Assembly: GCA_000985875.1 (NCBI GenBank) | Contig: CCRI01000010.1 | Location: 62,001-126,000 of the forward strand | Origin: Neorhizobium galegae bv. officinalis | GTDB lineage: Bacteria > Pseudomonadota > Alphaproteobacteria > Rhizobiales > Rhizobiaceae | Reading direction: 5' to 3' | Length of the DNA stretch: 64,000 nucleotides | Shown here: positions 17,008-25,667 of the stretch, in pieces | Position numbering within the stretch: position 1 is the first letter of the stretch | Layout of the letters: every line of letters begins with the position of its first letter | Made by a program: the position numbers and the translations under genes | The notes under the pieces: generated by a model | Seen by the model: the letters and a program-made list of their open reading frames with translations, nothing else | What the model was told of the DNA's origin: nothing | Databases searched by the model: none

Positions 17008-17811
17008 ATGGATCGCATGAAGAACAAGGTCGTTCTCGTGTTCGGCGCCGGTTCGGTCGGCCCGGGTTTCGGGAACGGCAAGGCCGCGGCCGTCGCCTAT
17101 GCCCGCGAGGGCGGCATCGTCGTCTGCGTCGACGTCGATCTCGATGCGGCGAGGAACACGGTCGATGTCATCGAATCCGAGGGCGGCACGGGCCTGGCGC
17201 TCGCCGCCGACGTCACCAAATCCATTGATATTGCCGCCGTTGTCGAAACGACCATGGAGCGCTTCGGCCGCATCGACGTGCTGCACAACAATGTCGGCAT
17301 CAACCTGCCGGGCGGAGCGGCCGAGGCAACCGAAGAAAGCTGGCGCAAGGTGATGGACGTGAACCTCACCAGCGCCTTCCTCACCTGCAAGGCCGTTCTG
17401 CCGATCATGGAGAAGCAGGGCGGCGGCGCGATCATCAATATTTCCTCACTCGCCTCCATCCGATGGACCGGCTACCCATACGTTTCATATTATGCATCGA
17501 AGGCGGCGCTTAACCACTTCACGCGCGCGATTGCGATCGAATATGCGGCCAAGGGCATCCGCGCCAACGCGATTCTGCCAGGCTTGATGGACACGCCGCA
17601 CATCCAGAAACAGATCAGCGGCTATTATGGCTCCACCGAGGAAATGAAGGCCAAAAGAGACGCACTTTCGCCGATGAAACGCCAGGGAGACGGCTGGGAC
17701 ATCGCCTGGGCCTCGGTTTTCCTCGCATCCGACGAGGCAAAATACATCACCGGCGTCGAGCTTCCGATCGATGGCGGGCTGCATGTGACGGTGTCCGGCA
17801 GCTTGAATTGA
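17008..17811 (+). CDS. Short-chain dehydrogenase/reductase
   Basis: A 267-residue classical SDR. The nucleotide loop is unusual, GAGSVGPGFGNGKAAA (residues 13-28), longer than the common TGxxxGIG. The other marks are regular: the DVT after strand 4 (ALAADVTKSI), NNVG (94-97), catalytic serine in ISSLAS (about 147), and Y161-x3-K165. C-terminal GYITGVELPIDGG-type sequence is also present. ATG 17008 follows GGAGGAGCAATT. It lies 294 bases before the TRAP genes on the same strand, so it is probably part of the second catabolic module, oxidising a hydroxyl group of the imported compound. Substrate unknown. Confidence 0.88.
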   Translation: MDRMKNKVVLVFGAGSVGPGFGNGKAAAVAYAREGGIVVCVDVDLDAARNTVDVIESEGGTGLALAADVTKSIDIAAVVETTMERFGRIDVLHNNVGINLPGGAAEATEESWRKVMDVNLTSAFLTCKAVLPIMEKQGGGAIINISSLASIRWTGYPYVSYYASKAALNHFTRAIAIEYAAKGIRANAILPGLMDTPHIQKQISGYYGSTEEMKAKRDALSPMKRQGDGWDIAWASVFLASDEAKYITGVELPIDGGLHVTVSGSLN

Positions 17812-17884
17812 GGTAATTGCCGGTCCGTTGGAACAAGATCCATGAGGTGGACCGAGTGGAAAGTTTTCTGCTCCGACGGCAAAT

Positions 17885-17898
17885 TTAGGCTTGCCTAA
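17885..17898. promoter_or_regulatory. Candidate operator upstream of the TRAP operon
   Basis: TTAGGCTTGCCTAA is a 14-base inverted repeat (6-bp arms, 2-base centre), 208 bases before the TRAP permease start in the 294-base gap after the SDR gene. It is the best palindrome in that gap; the IclR protein at 21097 would be a natural candidate binder. Confidence 0.4.
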
Positions 17899-18105
17899 TC
17901 TGTCGCTCTTCAGCAAACTCCGGCAACTTGAAGAAGAATAAGATCCAGATCATGGACCACTGCGGATGGCTGGAGGAGCCGGACGTCGGGAGGAAAAGCG
18001 GTTACGCCGGAGAGGGGTGTAGGCCGCCCGGATTAGCGGCTTGGCCGCGATTATCCGGAGTGTTTCTTTCGTTTGTCCCCTTCTCAGCACAGAGGAGGAT
18101 GAAGC

Positions 18106-19992
18106 GTGACCGCAGCCCATAATACGATCGAGCCCATGGATGAGGCTTCTCTGCTCGCCGGGCTTGAGGGCGTGGCGCCGCAGCAGAGCGGTTCCGTCTG
18201 GATGCGGCCGGTAGAAGCGGTTGCCGCAGCACTTCTCGTCGGCATCATCGCGCTTCTGTTGGCCGGGGTGATTTCGCGCTATGTCTTCTCGCTGCCGGTC
18301 GTCTGGATCGACGAGGTAGCATCGATCTCCTTTCTCTGGCTCGCCATGCTCGGCTCCGCCATGGCGGTCGACCGCAGCGAACACCTGCGGCTGACGCTTT
18401 TCGTCGGCATGCTGCCGGAAAAGCTGCACGGGTTGGCGAATACGCTCGCCCTGCTGCTGATGGCACTCTTCCTCGGTGTCATGCTGCGCCCGGCCTACGA
18501 ATATGCGATCGAGGAATCCTACATCACCTCGGCGGCGCTCAACATTCCGATGAGCTTTCGCGCCGCAGCCCTGCCGGTCGGCATCGGGCTGATGCTGATC
18601 CTCGCGGTCGTCAATGCGCTGAAGGGATCGACCTTCCGGCAGGTCGCGATATCCGTGGTGGTGATCGCCGCCGTGACGGCGCTGCTCTGGCTCGTCGGGC
18701 CGAGCCTCAAGCAGATCGGCAACTGGAACATCCCAATCTTCCTTGTCGGTTTCGTGGCACTGTTTCTCGTGCTCGGTGTGCCGATCGCTTTCTGCTTCGG
18801 CCTCGGGACGCTGGCTTTCCTGACCTTCACGACGTCCGTGCCCGTCTTCGTGATGATCGGCCGCATGGACGAGGGCATGTCGAGCATCATCCTGCTCTCG
18901 GTGCCGATCTTCGTGCTGCTCGGCTGCGTGCTCGATGCGACCGGCATGGGCAGGGCGATCGTCGAGGTGCTGGCCTCGCTGCTCGGCCATGTCCGCGCCG
19001 GCATGTCCTATGTCCTGCTCGGCTCGATGTTCCTGGTGTCCGGCATTTCCGGCTCCAAGGTCTCCGACATGGCGACGGTCGCGCCGGCGCTGTTTCCGGA
19101 AATGAAACGGCGCGGCCACAAGCCGCCGGAGATGATCGCGTTGCTGGCGACCGGAGCGGCGATGGCGGAAACCGTGCCGCCGTCGATCGTGCTGATCGTG
19201 CTCGGGTCCGCGGCCGGCGTTTCGATTGCCGGGCTGTTCACGTCGGGTTTCGCGATTGCCATGGTTCTGCTGCTGGTGCTGGCGATCCTGGCGCGCTGGA
19301 AGGCGCGGCACGAATCCATGGCCGGCGTGCGCCGTGCGCCGCTTTCGGTGATCAAGAAGGCGTTTCTGGTCGCTGCCCCCGCACTGCTATTGCCCTTCCT
19401 GATCCGCACGGCCGTCGGCGAGGGGATTGCCACCGCAACGGAAGTTTCAACGATCGCCGTCCTCTACGCGATGATCATCGGCGCAACGCTCTATGGCGGC
19501 ATCAGCCTCAGGAAGCTCTATTCCATGCTCGTGGAGACGGCGGCCCTTTCCGGCGCGATCCTGATGATCCTGGGTGCCGCCTCCGCAATGGCCTGGGCAC
19601 TGACCCAGACGGGGTTCGCGGCGCAGCTTGTGCAGGCGGTCCAGGGGCTGCCGGGTGGGTGGATGACCTTCATGGGCGTCACCATCCTGATCTTCATGGT
19701 GCTTGGCTGCGTGCTGGAAGGCCTGCCGGCGATCGTGCTGATGGCGCCGATCATGTTTCCGGTGGCCCGCTCGCTCGGCATCAACGACATCCACTATTCG
19801 ATGGTGGTGGTGACGGCGATGAATATCGGCCTGATGACGCCGCCGATCGGCATCGGTTTCTACATCGCCTGCAAGATCGGCAATGTCTCGCCGGATGACG
19901 CCATGAAGGCCATCTGGCCCTATATCGGCGCGCTGATGATCGGCCTTCTGGTGATCGCGGCCGTGCCCTATTTCTCGACGGTTTTTCTTTGA
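18106..19992 (+). CDS. TRAP transporter fused permease (DctQ-DctM)
   Basis: A 628-residue inner-membrane protein joining both TRAP permease subunits. Residues about 35-190 are the small DctQ part (four helices, with SLPVVWIDEVASISFLWLA and a VDRSEHLRLT loop). Residues about 210-628 are the large DctM part, with GVPIAFCFGLGTLAF, SVPIFVLLGCVLDATGMG, SGISGSKVSDMATVAPALFP and GLMTPPIGIGFYIACKI, all DctM hallmarks. GTG 18106 follows GGAGGATGAAGC. TRAP systems use a sodium or proton gradient to import organic acids captured by a periplasmic binding protein, here the gene 49 bases downstream. The genomic setting points to an aromatic or aryl-aliphatic acid. Confidence 0.93.
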   Translation: MTAAHNTIEPMDEASLLAGLEGVAPQQSGSVWMRPVEAVAAALLVGIIALLLAGVISRYVFSLPVVWIDEVASISFLWLAMLGSAMAVDRSEHLRLTLFVGMLPEKLHGLANTLALLLMALFLGVMLRPAYEYAIEESYITSAALNIPMSFRAAALPVGIGLMLILAVVNALKGSTFRQVAISVVVIAAVTALLWLVGPSLKQIGNWNIPIFLVGFVALFLVLGVPIAFCFGLGTLAFLTFTTSVPVFVMIGRMDEGMSSIILLSVPIFVLLGCVLDATGMGRAIVEVLASLLGHVRAGMSYVLLGSMFLVSGISGSKVSDMATVAPALFPEMKRRGHKPPEMIALLATGAAMAETVPPSIVLIVLGSAAGVSIAGLFTSGFAIAMVLLLVLAILARWKARHESMAGVRRAPLSVIKKAFLVAAPALLLPFLIRTAVGEGIATATEVSTIAVLYAMIIGATLYGGISLRKLYSMLVETAALSGAILMILGAASAMAWALTQTGFAAQLVQAVQGLPGGWMTFMGVTILIFMVLGCVLEGLPAIVLMAPIMFPVARSLGINDIHYSMVVVTAMNIGLMTPPIGIGFYIACKIGNVSPDDAMKAIWPYIGALMIGLLVIAAVPYFSTVFL

Positions 19993-20041
19993 AGGCCGTG
20001 AGACCAAAAAGACCTGGGAACTGAAATCGGAGGAGGATTTC

Positions 20042-21061
20042 ATGAACGTCAACCGCAGAACGCTTCTTTTGGGCGCGGCCACGACCGGCATCGCCACGAC
20101 CTTTTCAATCCGCACGCGGCCGGCCAACGCCGCCGAGTTCACCTACAAGTTCGCCAACAACCAGGCGCTGACGCATCCGATGAACGTCCGCGCCAAGGAA
20201 GCCGTCGCCAAGATCCAGGAGGAGAGCGGCGGCCGCATGGCCATCAACATCTTCCCGTCGAGCCAGCTCGGCGCCGACACCGACATGCTGAACCAGGTCC
20301 GCTCGGGCGGCGTCGAAATGTTCAGCCTGTCGCCGATCATCCTGTCGACCCTGGTGCCGAACGCCTCGCTCAATGGCGTCGGCTTCGCCTTCCCGAGCTA
20401 TGACAAGGTCTGGCCGGCGATGGACGGCGAACTCGGCAAATATGTTCGCGCGGAGATCGAGAAGAAGGGCCTGCTGACGCTCGACAAGATCTGGGACAAC
20501 GGTTTCCGGCAGATCACCTCGTCCAAGGGACCGATCACCACCCCCAAGGATCTCGAGGGCTTCAAGATCCGCGTGCCCGTGAGCCCGCTCTGGACCTCGA
20601 TGTTCACCGCCTTCGGCTCGGCGCCCGCCAGCATCAACTTTGCCGAAACCTATACGGCGCTGCAGACCGGCATTGTCGACGGGCAGGAAAACCCGCTCGC
20701 CATCCTGACCACGGCCAAGCTGTTCGAAGTCCAGAAATACGTCTCGATGACGAACCACATGTGGGACGGTTTCTGGATCCTGCTCAACCGCCGCTCCTGG
20801 CAGGCGCTGCCGGCAGATCTGCAGGGGATCGTCTCGAAGCACTTCAACGCCGCCGCCGAGCTGCAGCGCAAGGATGTCATGGGCCTCAACGCCACCGTCC
20901 AGGCGGAGCTCGAGGCCAAGGGCATGAAGTTCAACAAGCCGGACGGCGCGCTTTTCCAGGAAAAGCTGCGCGCCGCCAATTTCTACAAGGACTGGAAGTC
21001 GAAATACGGCGACGAGGCCTGGGCCATCCTTGAAAAGGCCATCGGCAAGTCGTTGAGCTGA
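20042..21061 (+). CDS. TRAP transporter substrate-binding protein, DctP type
   Basis: A 339-residue periplasmic solute-binding protein. The N-terminus has a twin-arginine signal (NRRTLLLGAATTGIATT) ending at about ANA-A31, suggesting export folded via Tat. The mature part shows the DctP pattern: FAFPSYDKVWPAMDGELG, DNGFRQITSSKGPITTPKDL, the carboxylate-binding arginine in GFKIRVPVSP (about 180), and ETYTALQTGIVDGQENPLAI. ATG 20042 follows GGAGGAGGATTTC. It completes the TRAP system with the fused permease. The conserved arginine indicates a carboxylate ligand; its identity is unknown. Confidence 0.93.
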   Translation: MNVNRRTLLLGAATTGIATTFSIRTRPANAAEFTYKFANNQALTHPMNVRAKEAVAKIQEESGGRMAINIFPSSQLGADTDMLNQVRSGGVEMFSLSPIILSTLVPNASLNGVGFAFPSYDKVWPAMDGELGKYVRAEIEKKGLLTLDKIWDNGFRQITSSKGPITTPKDLEGFKIRVPVSPLWTSMFTAFGSAPASINFAETYTALQTGIVDGQENPLAILTTAKLFEVQKYVSMTNHMWDGFWILLNRRSWQALPADLQGIVSKHFNAAAELQRKDVMGLNATVQAELEAKGMKFNKPDGALFQEKLRAANFYKDWKSKYGDEAWAILEKAIGKSLS

Positions 21062-21096
21062 TCGGCGACGGACATGCATCGGGTAGGAAGCGGTAC

Positions 21097-21978
21097 ATGG
21101 AACAAGTGATCGAAAACCTGTCGGGTCTTCGGGAAGGTGCCGCTTCCGGCTCGGGTGCGCAGGCGGTGGAGCGGGCGCTGCAGCTTCTCTCCATCGTCGG
21201 TCGCGGCGCGGAAAAAGGCGTGGCGCTGGCCGATGTGGTCGCCGATAGCGGCCTCAACAAACCCACAGCCCGCCGGCTGCTGATGGCGCTGATGCGGTCC
21301 CGCCTCGTCGAACAGGACGAACTTACCCGCCGGTATTATCTCGGCGGGGAACTTTATGTGCTGGGCATGCTGGCCTCGCGCCGGCACGGTCTTCTGGAAA
21401 TGGCGGGCGAGAGCCTGAAACGGCTTTCGGCCAAGTCGGCCGACACGAGTTTCGTGTCGATGCGGCGGGGCGACTATGCCGTCTGTCTGTACCGCGAGGA
21501 GGGCACGCATCCGGTGCGCACCCACGCGCTGCTCACCGGCGACCAGAACCCGCTCGGCGTCGGCGCCGGCTCGCTCGCCATGCTGGCGGCCTTGCCGGAT
21601 GCGGAAGTGGAGGCGGTCCTCGGCCGCATTGAGGGCGTCATTACCGCCCAGTATCCCGGCTATTCGACGGATATCATCCGCGAGGACGTCGTCCGCACGC
21701 GTGAGCTCGGCTATGCGCTCAATCCCGGGCGGGTGATCGCCAATTCCTGGGGGATCGGCGTGGCGATCCTGCTGCCCGACGGGCGGCTTGCCGGGGCTCT
21801 GTCGATCGCCGCGATCGACAGCCGCATGGGTGAAGCGCGCCAGAAGGAGCTTGCTGCCCAGCTGGCCCATGAGGTCGAGCGGGTGCAGGGCAAGCTGAAA
21901 TCGCTGTTCAGTTCGGAAAATCCGGCGCCTCGAAAGGCGCCGCAGACGGCCCGGTCGAGAACACCGGAACGTGTTTGA
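21097..21978 (+). CDS. IclR-family transcriptional regulator
   Basis: A 293-residue IclR-type regulator with extra disordered tails at both ends. The winged helix (about 22-82) reads QAVERALQLLSIVGRGAEKG then DSGLNKPTARRLLMALMRSR; the effector domain (about 95-265) contains LGMLASRRHGLLEMAGESLK, DYAVCLYREEGTHPVRTH, GDQNPLGVGAGSLAMLAALP and GYALNPGRVIANSWGIGVAI. It is placed inside the run of TRAP and thiolase/ligase genes, 35 bases after the binding protein and 16 before the thiolase, so it is probably co-transcribed with the genes it controls. The ligand is presumably the imported acid or its CoA ester. Confidence 0.9.
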   Translation: MEQVIENLSGLREGAASGSGAQAVERALQLLSIVGRGAEKGVALADVVADSGLNKPTARRLLMALMRSRLVEQDELTRRYYLGGELYVLGMLASRRHGLLEMAGESLKRLSAKSADTSFVSMRRGDYAVCLYREEGTHPVRTHALLTGDQNPLGVGAGSLAMLAALPDAEVEAVLGRIEGVITAQYPGYSTDIIREDVVRTRELGYALNPGRVIANSWGIGVAILLPDGRLAGALSIAAIDSRMGEARQKELAAQLAHEVERVQGKLKSLFSSENPAPRKAPQTARSRTPERV

Positions 21979-21994
21979 AACAAAGGAGAAGGTC

Positions 21995-23164
21995 ATGGCA
22001 GGAGCGCAGATCGTCGGTTGGGCCCATTCGAAATTCGGCAAGTCCGAAGCGGGCTCGACGCGGGAATTGATGGCCGAGGTGATCAATCCGGCCCTCGAAC
22101 ACGCCGGTATCACGGCCAGGGATGTCGACGGCATTTTCGTCGGCGTGTTCAACAACGGCTTTTCGAAGCAGGATTTTCAAGGCGCCCTGGTGGCGATGGC
22201 GGCCGACGGGTTCGATCATGTGCCGGCCGTGCGGATGGAAAACGCCTGCGCCACGGGCTCCGCGGCCCTTTATTCGGCGCTCGATTTCATCGCCGCCGGG
22301 CGCGGGAAGATCGCGCTGGTCGTCGGTGCCGAGAAGATGACCGCGCTGCCCACCAAGGAGACCGGCGACATCCTGCTGTCGGCCTCCTACCGCGAGGAGG
22401 AGGCGGATGTCGAAGGCGGTTTCGCCGGCCTCTTCGGCCGCATCGCCAGCCATTATTTCCAGCGTTATGGCGACCGTTCGGAAGAGCTCGCGATGATCGC
22501 GGCGAAGAACCACGCGAACGGCATGAAGAACCCCTATGCCCATATGCAGAAGGACTTCGGCTTCGATTTCTGCAACACGGTGTCCGACAAGAACCCCTAC
22601 GTGGCGGCGCCGCTGAGGCGCACCGATTGCTCGCTGGTGTCCGATGGTGCGGCGGCGATCGTGATCGCCTCTCCCGAAGTCGCGGCCGGCATGAAGCGCG
22701 CCGTCGCCTTCAAGGCGCATAACCATGTCAACGACATCCTCGCGATGTCGCGGCGCGACCCGATCGCTTTCGAGGGCGCGCGCATGGCCTGGCAGAAATC
22801 GCTGGCGGAGGCGGGCGTTTCGCTCGACGATCTGAGCTTCGTCGAAACCCATGACTGCTTCACCATCGCCGAGCTCATCGAATACGAGGCGATGGGGCTC
22901 GCCGAACCCGGCAAGGGCTATCGCGTCATCCGCGAGGGCATCACCCGCAAGGACGGCCGGCTGCCGGTCAACCCGTCCGGCGGGCTGAAATCCAAGGGCC
23001 ACCCGATCGGCGCGACCGGTGTTTCCATGCATGTCATGGCGGCGATGCAGCTCTGCGGCGAGGCGGGCGACATGCAGCTGCCGAAGGCGACGATGGCCGG
23101 CGTCTTCAACATGGGCGGCGCTGCCGTCGCCAACTACGTGTCGATCCTGGAGCGGACGAAATGA
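21995..23164 (+). CDS. SCPx-type thiolase / acetyl-CoA acetyltransferase family
   Basis: A 389-residue thiolase-superfamily protein. The nucleophilic cysteine is C85 in ENACATGSAAL, and the second active-site block NPSGGLKSKGHPIGATGVS is intact. The C-terminal CxG cysteine of ordinary thiolases is missing: the sequence reads NMGGAAVANYV, as in SCP2/SCPx-like members. I chose ATG 21995 with AAAGGAGAAGG upstream, 24 bases inside the longest frame. Its stop overlaps the start of the ligase gene (ATGA), so the two are translationally coupled. It would cleave a beta-ketoacyl-CoA, or condense acyl groups, in the side-chain or ring-fragment degradation of the imported acid. No DUF35 partner, the usual companion of this thiolase type, is present. 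Confidence 0.88.
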   Translation: MAGAQIVGWAHSKFGKSEAGSTRELMAEVINPALEHAGITARDVDGIFVGVFNNGFSKQDFQGALVAMAADGFDHVPAVRMENACATGSAALYSALDFIAAGRGKIALVVGAEKMTALPTKETGDILLSASYREEEADVEGGFAGLFGRIASHYFQRYGDRSEELAMIAAKNHANGMKNPYAHMQKDFGFDFCNTVSDKNPYVAAPLRRTDCSLVSDGAAAIVIASPEVAAGMKRAVAFKAHNHVNDILAMSRRDPIAFEGARMAWQKSLAEAGVSLDDLSFVETHDCFTIAELIEYEAMGLAEPGKGYRVIREGITRKDGRLPVNPSGGLKSKGHPIGATGVSMHVMAAMQLCGEAGDMQLPKATMAGVFNMGGAAVANYVSILERTK

Positions 23165-25665
23165 TTGCGACGACCTCGGTTGGCGTCGGCGATCGGACTG
23201 AGCCGAAGGGCGGGCTGAGCCCCCGTTCGACGCGGGTGATGAACCTTGCCCGCTTCGTGACGCAGGCGATGCGTCGCGACCCGCAGGGTGTTGCGCTGGT
23301 CTGGGCCGAGAAGACGTGGACCTGGGAGGAGTTCGAGGCCCGCATCGACGCGATGGCTGCGGCGCTGCAGCAGCGTTTCGGGGTAACCAAGGGCGACCGC
23401 ATCCTGGTCCAGTCGCAGAACTGCAACCAGATGTTCGAGAGCGTGTTTGCCTGTTTCCGGATCGGCGCCGTCTGGGTGCCGACCAATTTCCGGCAGACGC
23501 CGGAGGAGGTCGCCTATCTCGCCAAGGCGAGCGGCGCGACGGGCCTGATCTGCAACACCTCGTTCCCGGATCATGCGCGGGTGGTGCGGGAGAGCAATCC
23601 GCAGATCGGTTTCGTCGTTGCCATCGGCGAGGCGGATTTCGGGCCATCGTACGATGGCGTTGTCGAGGAGTTCCGGGCTAAGAAGCCGGTCGAGGCGCGT
23701 GTCGAGCGCGACGATCCGTGCTGGTTCTTCTTCACGTCGGGCACGACTGGCCGGCCGAAGGCGGCGGTGCTGACCCATGGCCAGATGGCCTTCGTGATCA
23801 ACAACCATCTCTGCGACCTGATGCCCGGCGTGACCTCCGCCGATGCGGCGCTGGTCGTCGCTCCGCTGTCGCACGGCGCGGGGGTGCATCAGCTGACCCA
23901 GGTGGCCCATGGGGTGAAGACCATCCTGCTGCCGACGGAAAAGTTCGATATCGACGCTGCCTGGGCACTGATCGAAAAATGGCGCGTCTCGACCATGTTC
24001 ACGGTGCCGACCATCCTGAAGCTGCTGGTCGAGCATCCGGCTGTCGAAAAATACGACCATTCCTCGCTGCGCTACGTCATCTATGCCGGCGCGCCGATGT
24101 ATCGCGAGGACCAGAAGCGGGCGCTGAAAAGCCTGGGCTCGGTAATCGTGCAATATTTCGGGCTCGGCGAGGTGACCGGGGCGATCACCGTCCTGCCGCC
24201 AGCACTGCATTCGCCCGAGGACGGCGAAGCGGCCAGGATCGGTACCTGCGGCATGGAGCGCACCGGCATGCAGGTGTCGATCCAGAACGATGTTGGCGAG
24301 GAGGTCGCGCCCTACGAGACCGGTGAGATCTGCTGCATCGGCCCGGCGGTCTTCGCCGGCTATTACGACAATCCGGAGGCCAACGAGAAGGCGTTCCGCA
24401 ACGGCTGGTTCTGCACGGGCGACCTCGGCCACATGGATGCGGAAGGTTTTCTCTACATCACCGGCCGCGCCTCCGACATGTATATTTCCGGCGGCTCGAA
24501 CGTCTATCCGCTCGAGATCGAGGAGAAGCTTCTCACCCATCCGGCAATCAGCGAAGTCGCGGTGCTCGGCGTGCCGGATCCGCTCTGGGGCGAAGTCGGC
24601 ATCGCCGTCTGCGTTGCCAAGCCCGGTTCGGCGGTGACGGAGAGGGACCTGTTCGCCTTCATCGACGGCAGGATGTCCCGCTACAAGATGCCGAAACGCT
24701 TCATCTTCTGGGATGCGCTGCCGAAATCCGCCTATGGCAAGATCACCAAGAAGATGATCCGCGAGGAGCTGCAGGCGCGCGGCGAGCTTGATGATAAGCC
24801 GGCTAATGATCAGCCGGTGCTGCGCCAACTCAAGCATCCGGGCCCTATCGCGCCAGTCAGGCGCGAGGCGGTGCGGACCGCGTTGAAGCCGGTCGAGGGC
24901 GTCCTGCGGCCCGGCGAGGTCTTCATGGCGGGGGTGGCGCGCATTTTCGCGGAGGTGGGCTGCCGGGGCGGTTTCCTCAATATCGACGGTGGCGCCTGCG
25001 ATCCGTTCCGTTATGTCCTGCCAGCCTTCTCTCCGGACGAGGACCATGTTGCCTGGTACAGCGCCACTTTCGCGCCGGAAGCGGGAGGGAGATTCCTGAC
25101 CGCGACCGCAATGGTCGGCGAACGGGACGGTGCGCCGTTCCTGCACTGCCATGGCGTCTGGGATACGGGCGAAGGGGCTCTGCGCATGGGGCATGTGCTG
25201 CCCTTCGACAGTGTGGTGAGCCAACCGATCGCAGTCAAAGGTTATGGCAGCGCCACGGCGACCTTCTCGTCCATCCCCGATCCCGAAACGAATTTCACGC
25301 TGTTTTCCGCAAAGGGCGAGAGCGGCGAGGGCAACGGCATCCTGCTGCGGGTGCGTCCGAACGAGGACGTCGGGATGGCGATCGAAGACGTCTGCCGCGA
25401 GCATGGCATCGAGAGCGCCCGCATCTACGGCATCGGCAGCATCAACGAGCCTGTGTTCGAGGACGGGCGCCGGATCGTCTGCCTCGCGACCGAGATAGCC
25501 ATCGAGAATGGCGTGCTCGAAAACACGCCGGACGGGCTCCGGGCCTCGATCGAGGCTGCAGTCGTCGATACCGACGGCGCGATCTATCACGGCCGGCTGG
25601 CGCGGGGCGACAATCCGGTCGGCGTCACTTTCGAACTGGTCATCATCGAAAACCGGGAGAGCTGA
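23161..25665 (+). CDS. Acyl-CoA synthetase fused to two PCC/DUF296 domains
   Basis: An 834-residue fusion. Residues about 20-545 are an AMP-forming acid-CoA ligase: P-loop TSGTTGRPKAAVLTH (about 192-206), FGLGEVTGAITVLPP, YYDNPEANEKAFRNGWFCTGDLGHMD, and catalytic K527 in SAYGKITKK. Residues about 565-834 look like two successive PCC (DUF296, plants-and-prokaryotes-conserved) domains. The first has the metal motif H662-C-H664 and MGHVLPFDSVVSQPIAV. The second starts LLRVRPNEDVGMAIEDVCRE, YGIGSINEPVF and ends YHGRLARGDNPVGVTFELVI but lacks the HxH. One uninterrupted frame spans both parts, and its ATG overlaps the thiolase stop. It presumably activates the TRAP-imported acid. The PCC role is unknown. 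Confidence 0.87.
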   Translation: MIATTSVGVGDRTEPKGGLSPRSTRVMNLARFVTQAMRRDPQGVALVWAEKTWTWEEFEARIDAMAAALQQRFGVTKGDRILVQSQNCNQMFESVFACFRIGAVWVPTNFRQTPEEVAYLAKASGATGLICNTSFPDHARVVRESNPQIGFVVAIGEADFGPSYDGVVEEFRAKKPVEARVERDDPCWFFFTSGTTGRPKAAVLTHGQMAFVINNHLCDLMPGVTSADAALVVAPLSHGAGVHQLTQVAHGVKTILLPTEKFDIDAAWALIEKWRVSTMFTVPTILKLLVEHPAVEKYDHSSLRYVIYAGAPMYREDQKRALKSLGSVIVQYFGLGEVTGAITVLPPALHSPEDGEAARIGTCGMERTGMQVSIQNDVGEEVAPYETGEICCIGPAVFAGYYDNPEANEKAFRNGWFCTGDLGHMDAEGFLYITGRASDMYISGGSNVYPLEIEEKLLTHPAISEVAVLGVPDPLWGEVGIAVCVAKPGSAVTERDLFAFIDGRMSRYKMPKRFIFWDALPKSAYGKITKKMIREELQARGELDDKPANDQPVLRQLKHPGPIAPVRREAVRTALKPVEGVLRPGEVFMAGVARIFAEVGCRGGFLNIDGGACDPFRYVLPAFSPDEDHVAWYSATFAPEAGGRFLTATAMVGERDGAPFLHCHGVWDTGEGALRMGHVLPFDSVVSQPIAVKGYGSATATFSSIPDPETNFTLFSAKGESGEGNGILLRVRPNEDVGMAIEDVCREHGIESARIYGIGSINEPVFEDGRRIVCLATEIAIENGVLENTPDGLRASIEAAVVDTDGAIYHGRLARGDNPVGVTFELVIIENRES

Positions 25666-25667
25666 AC

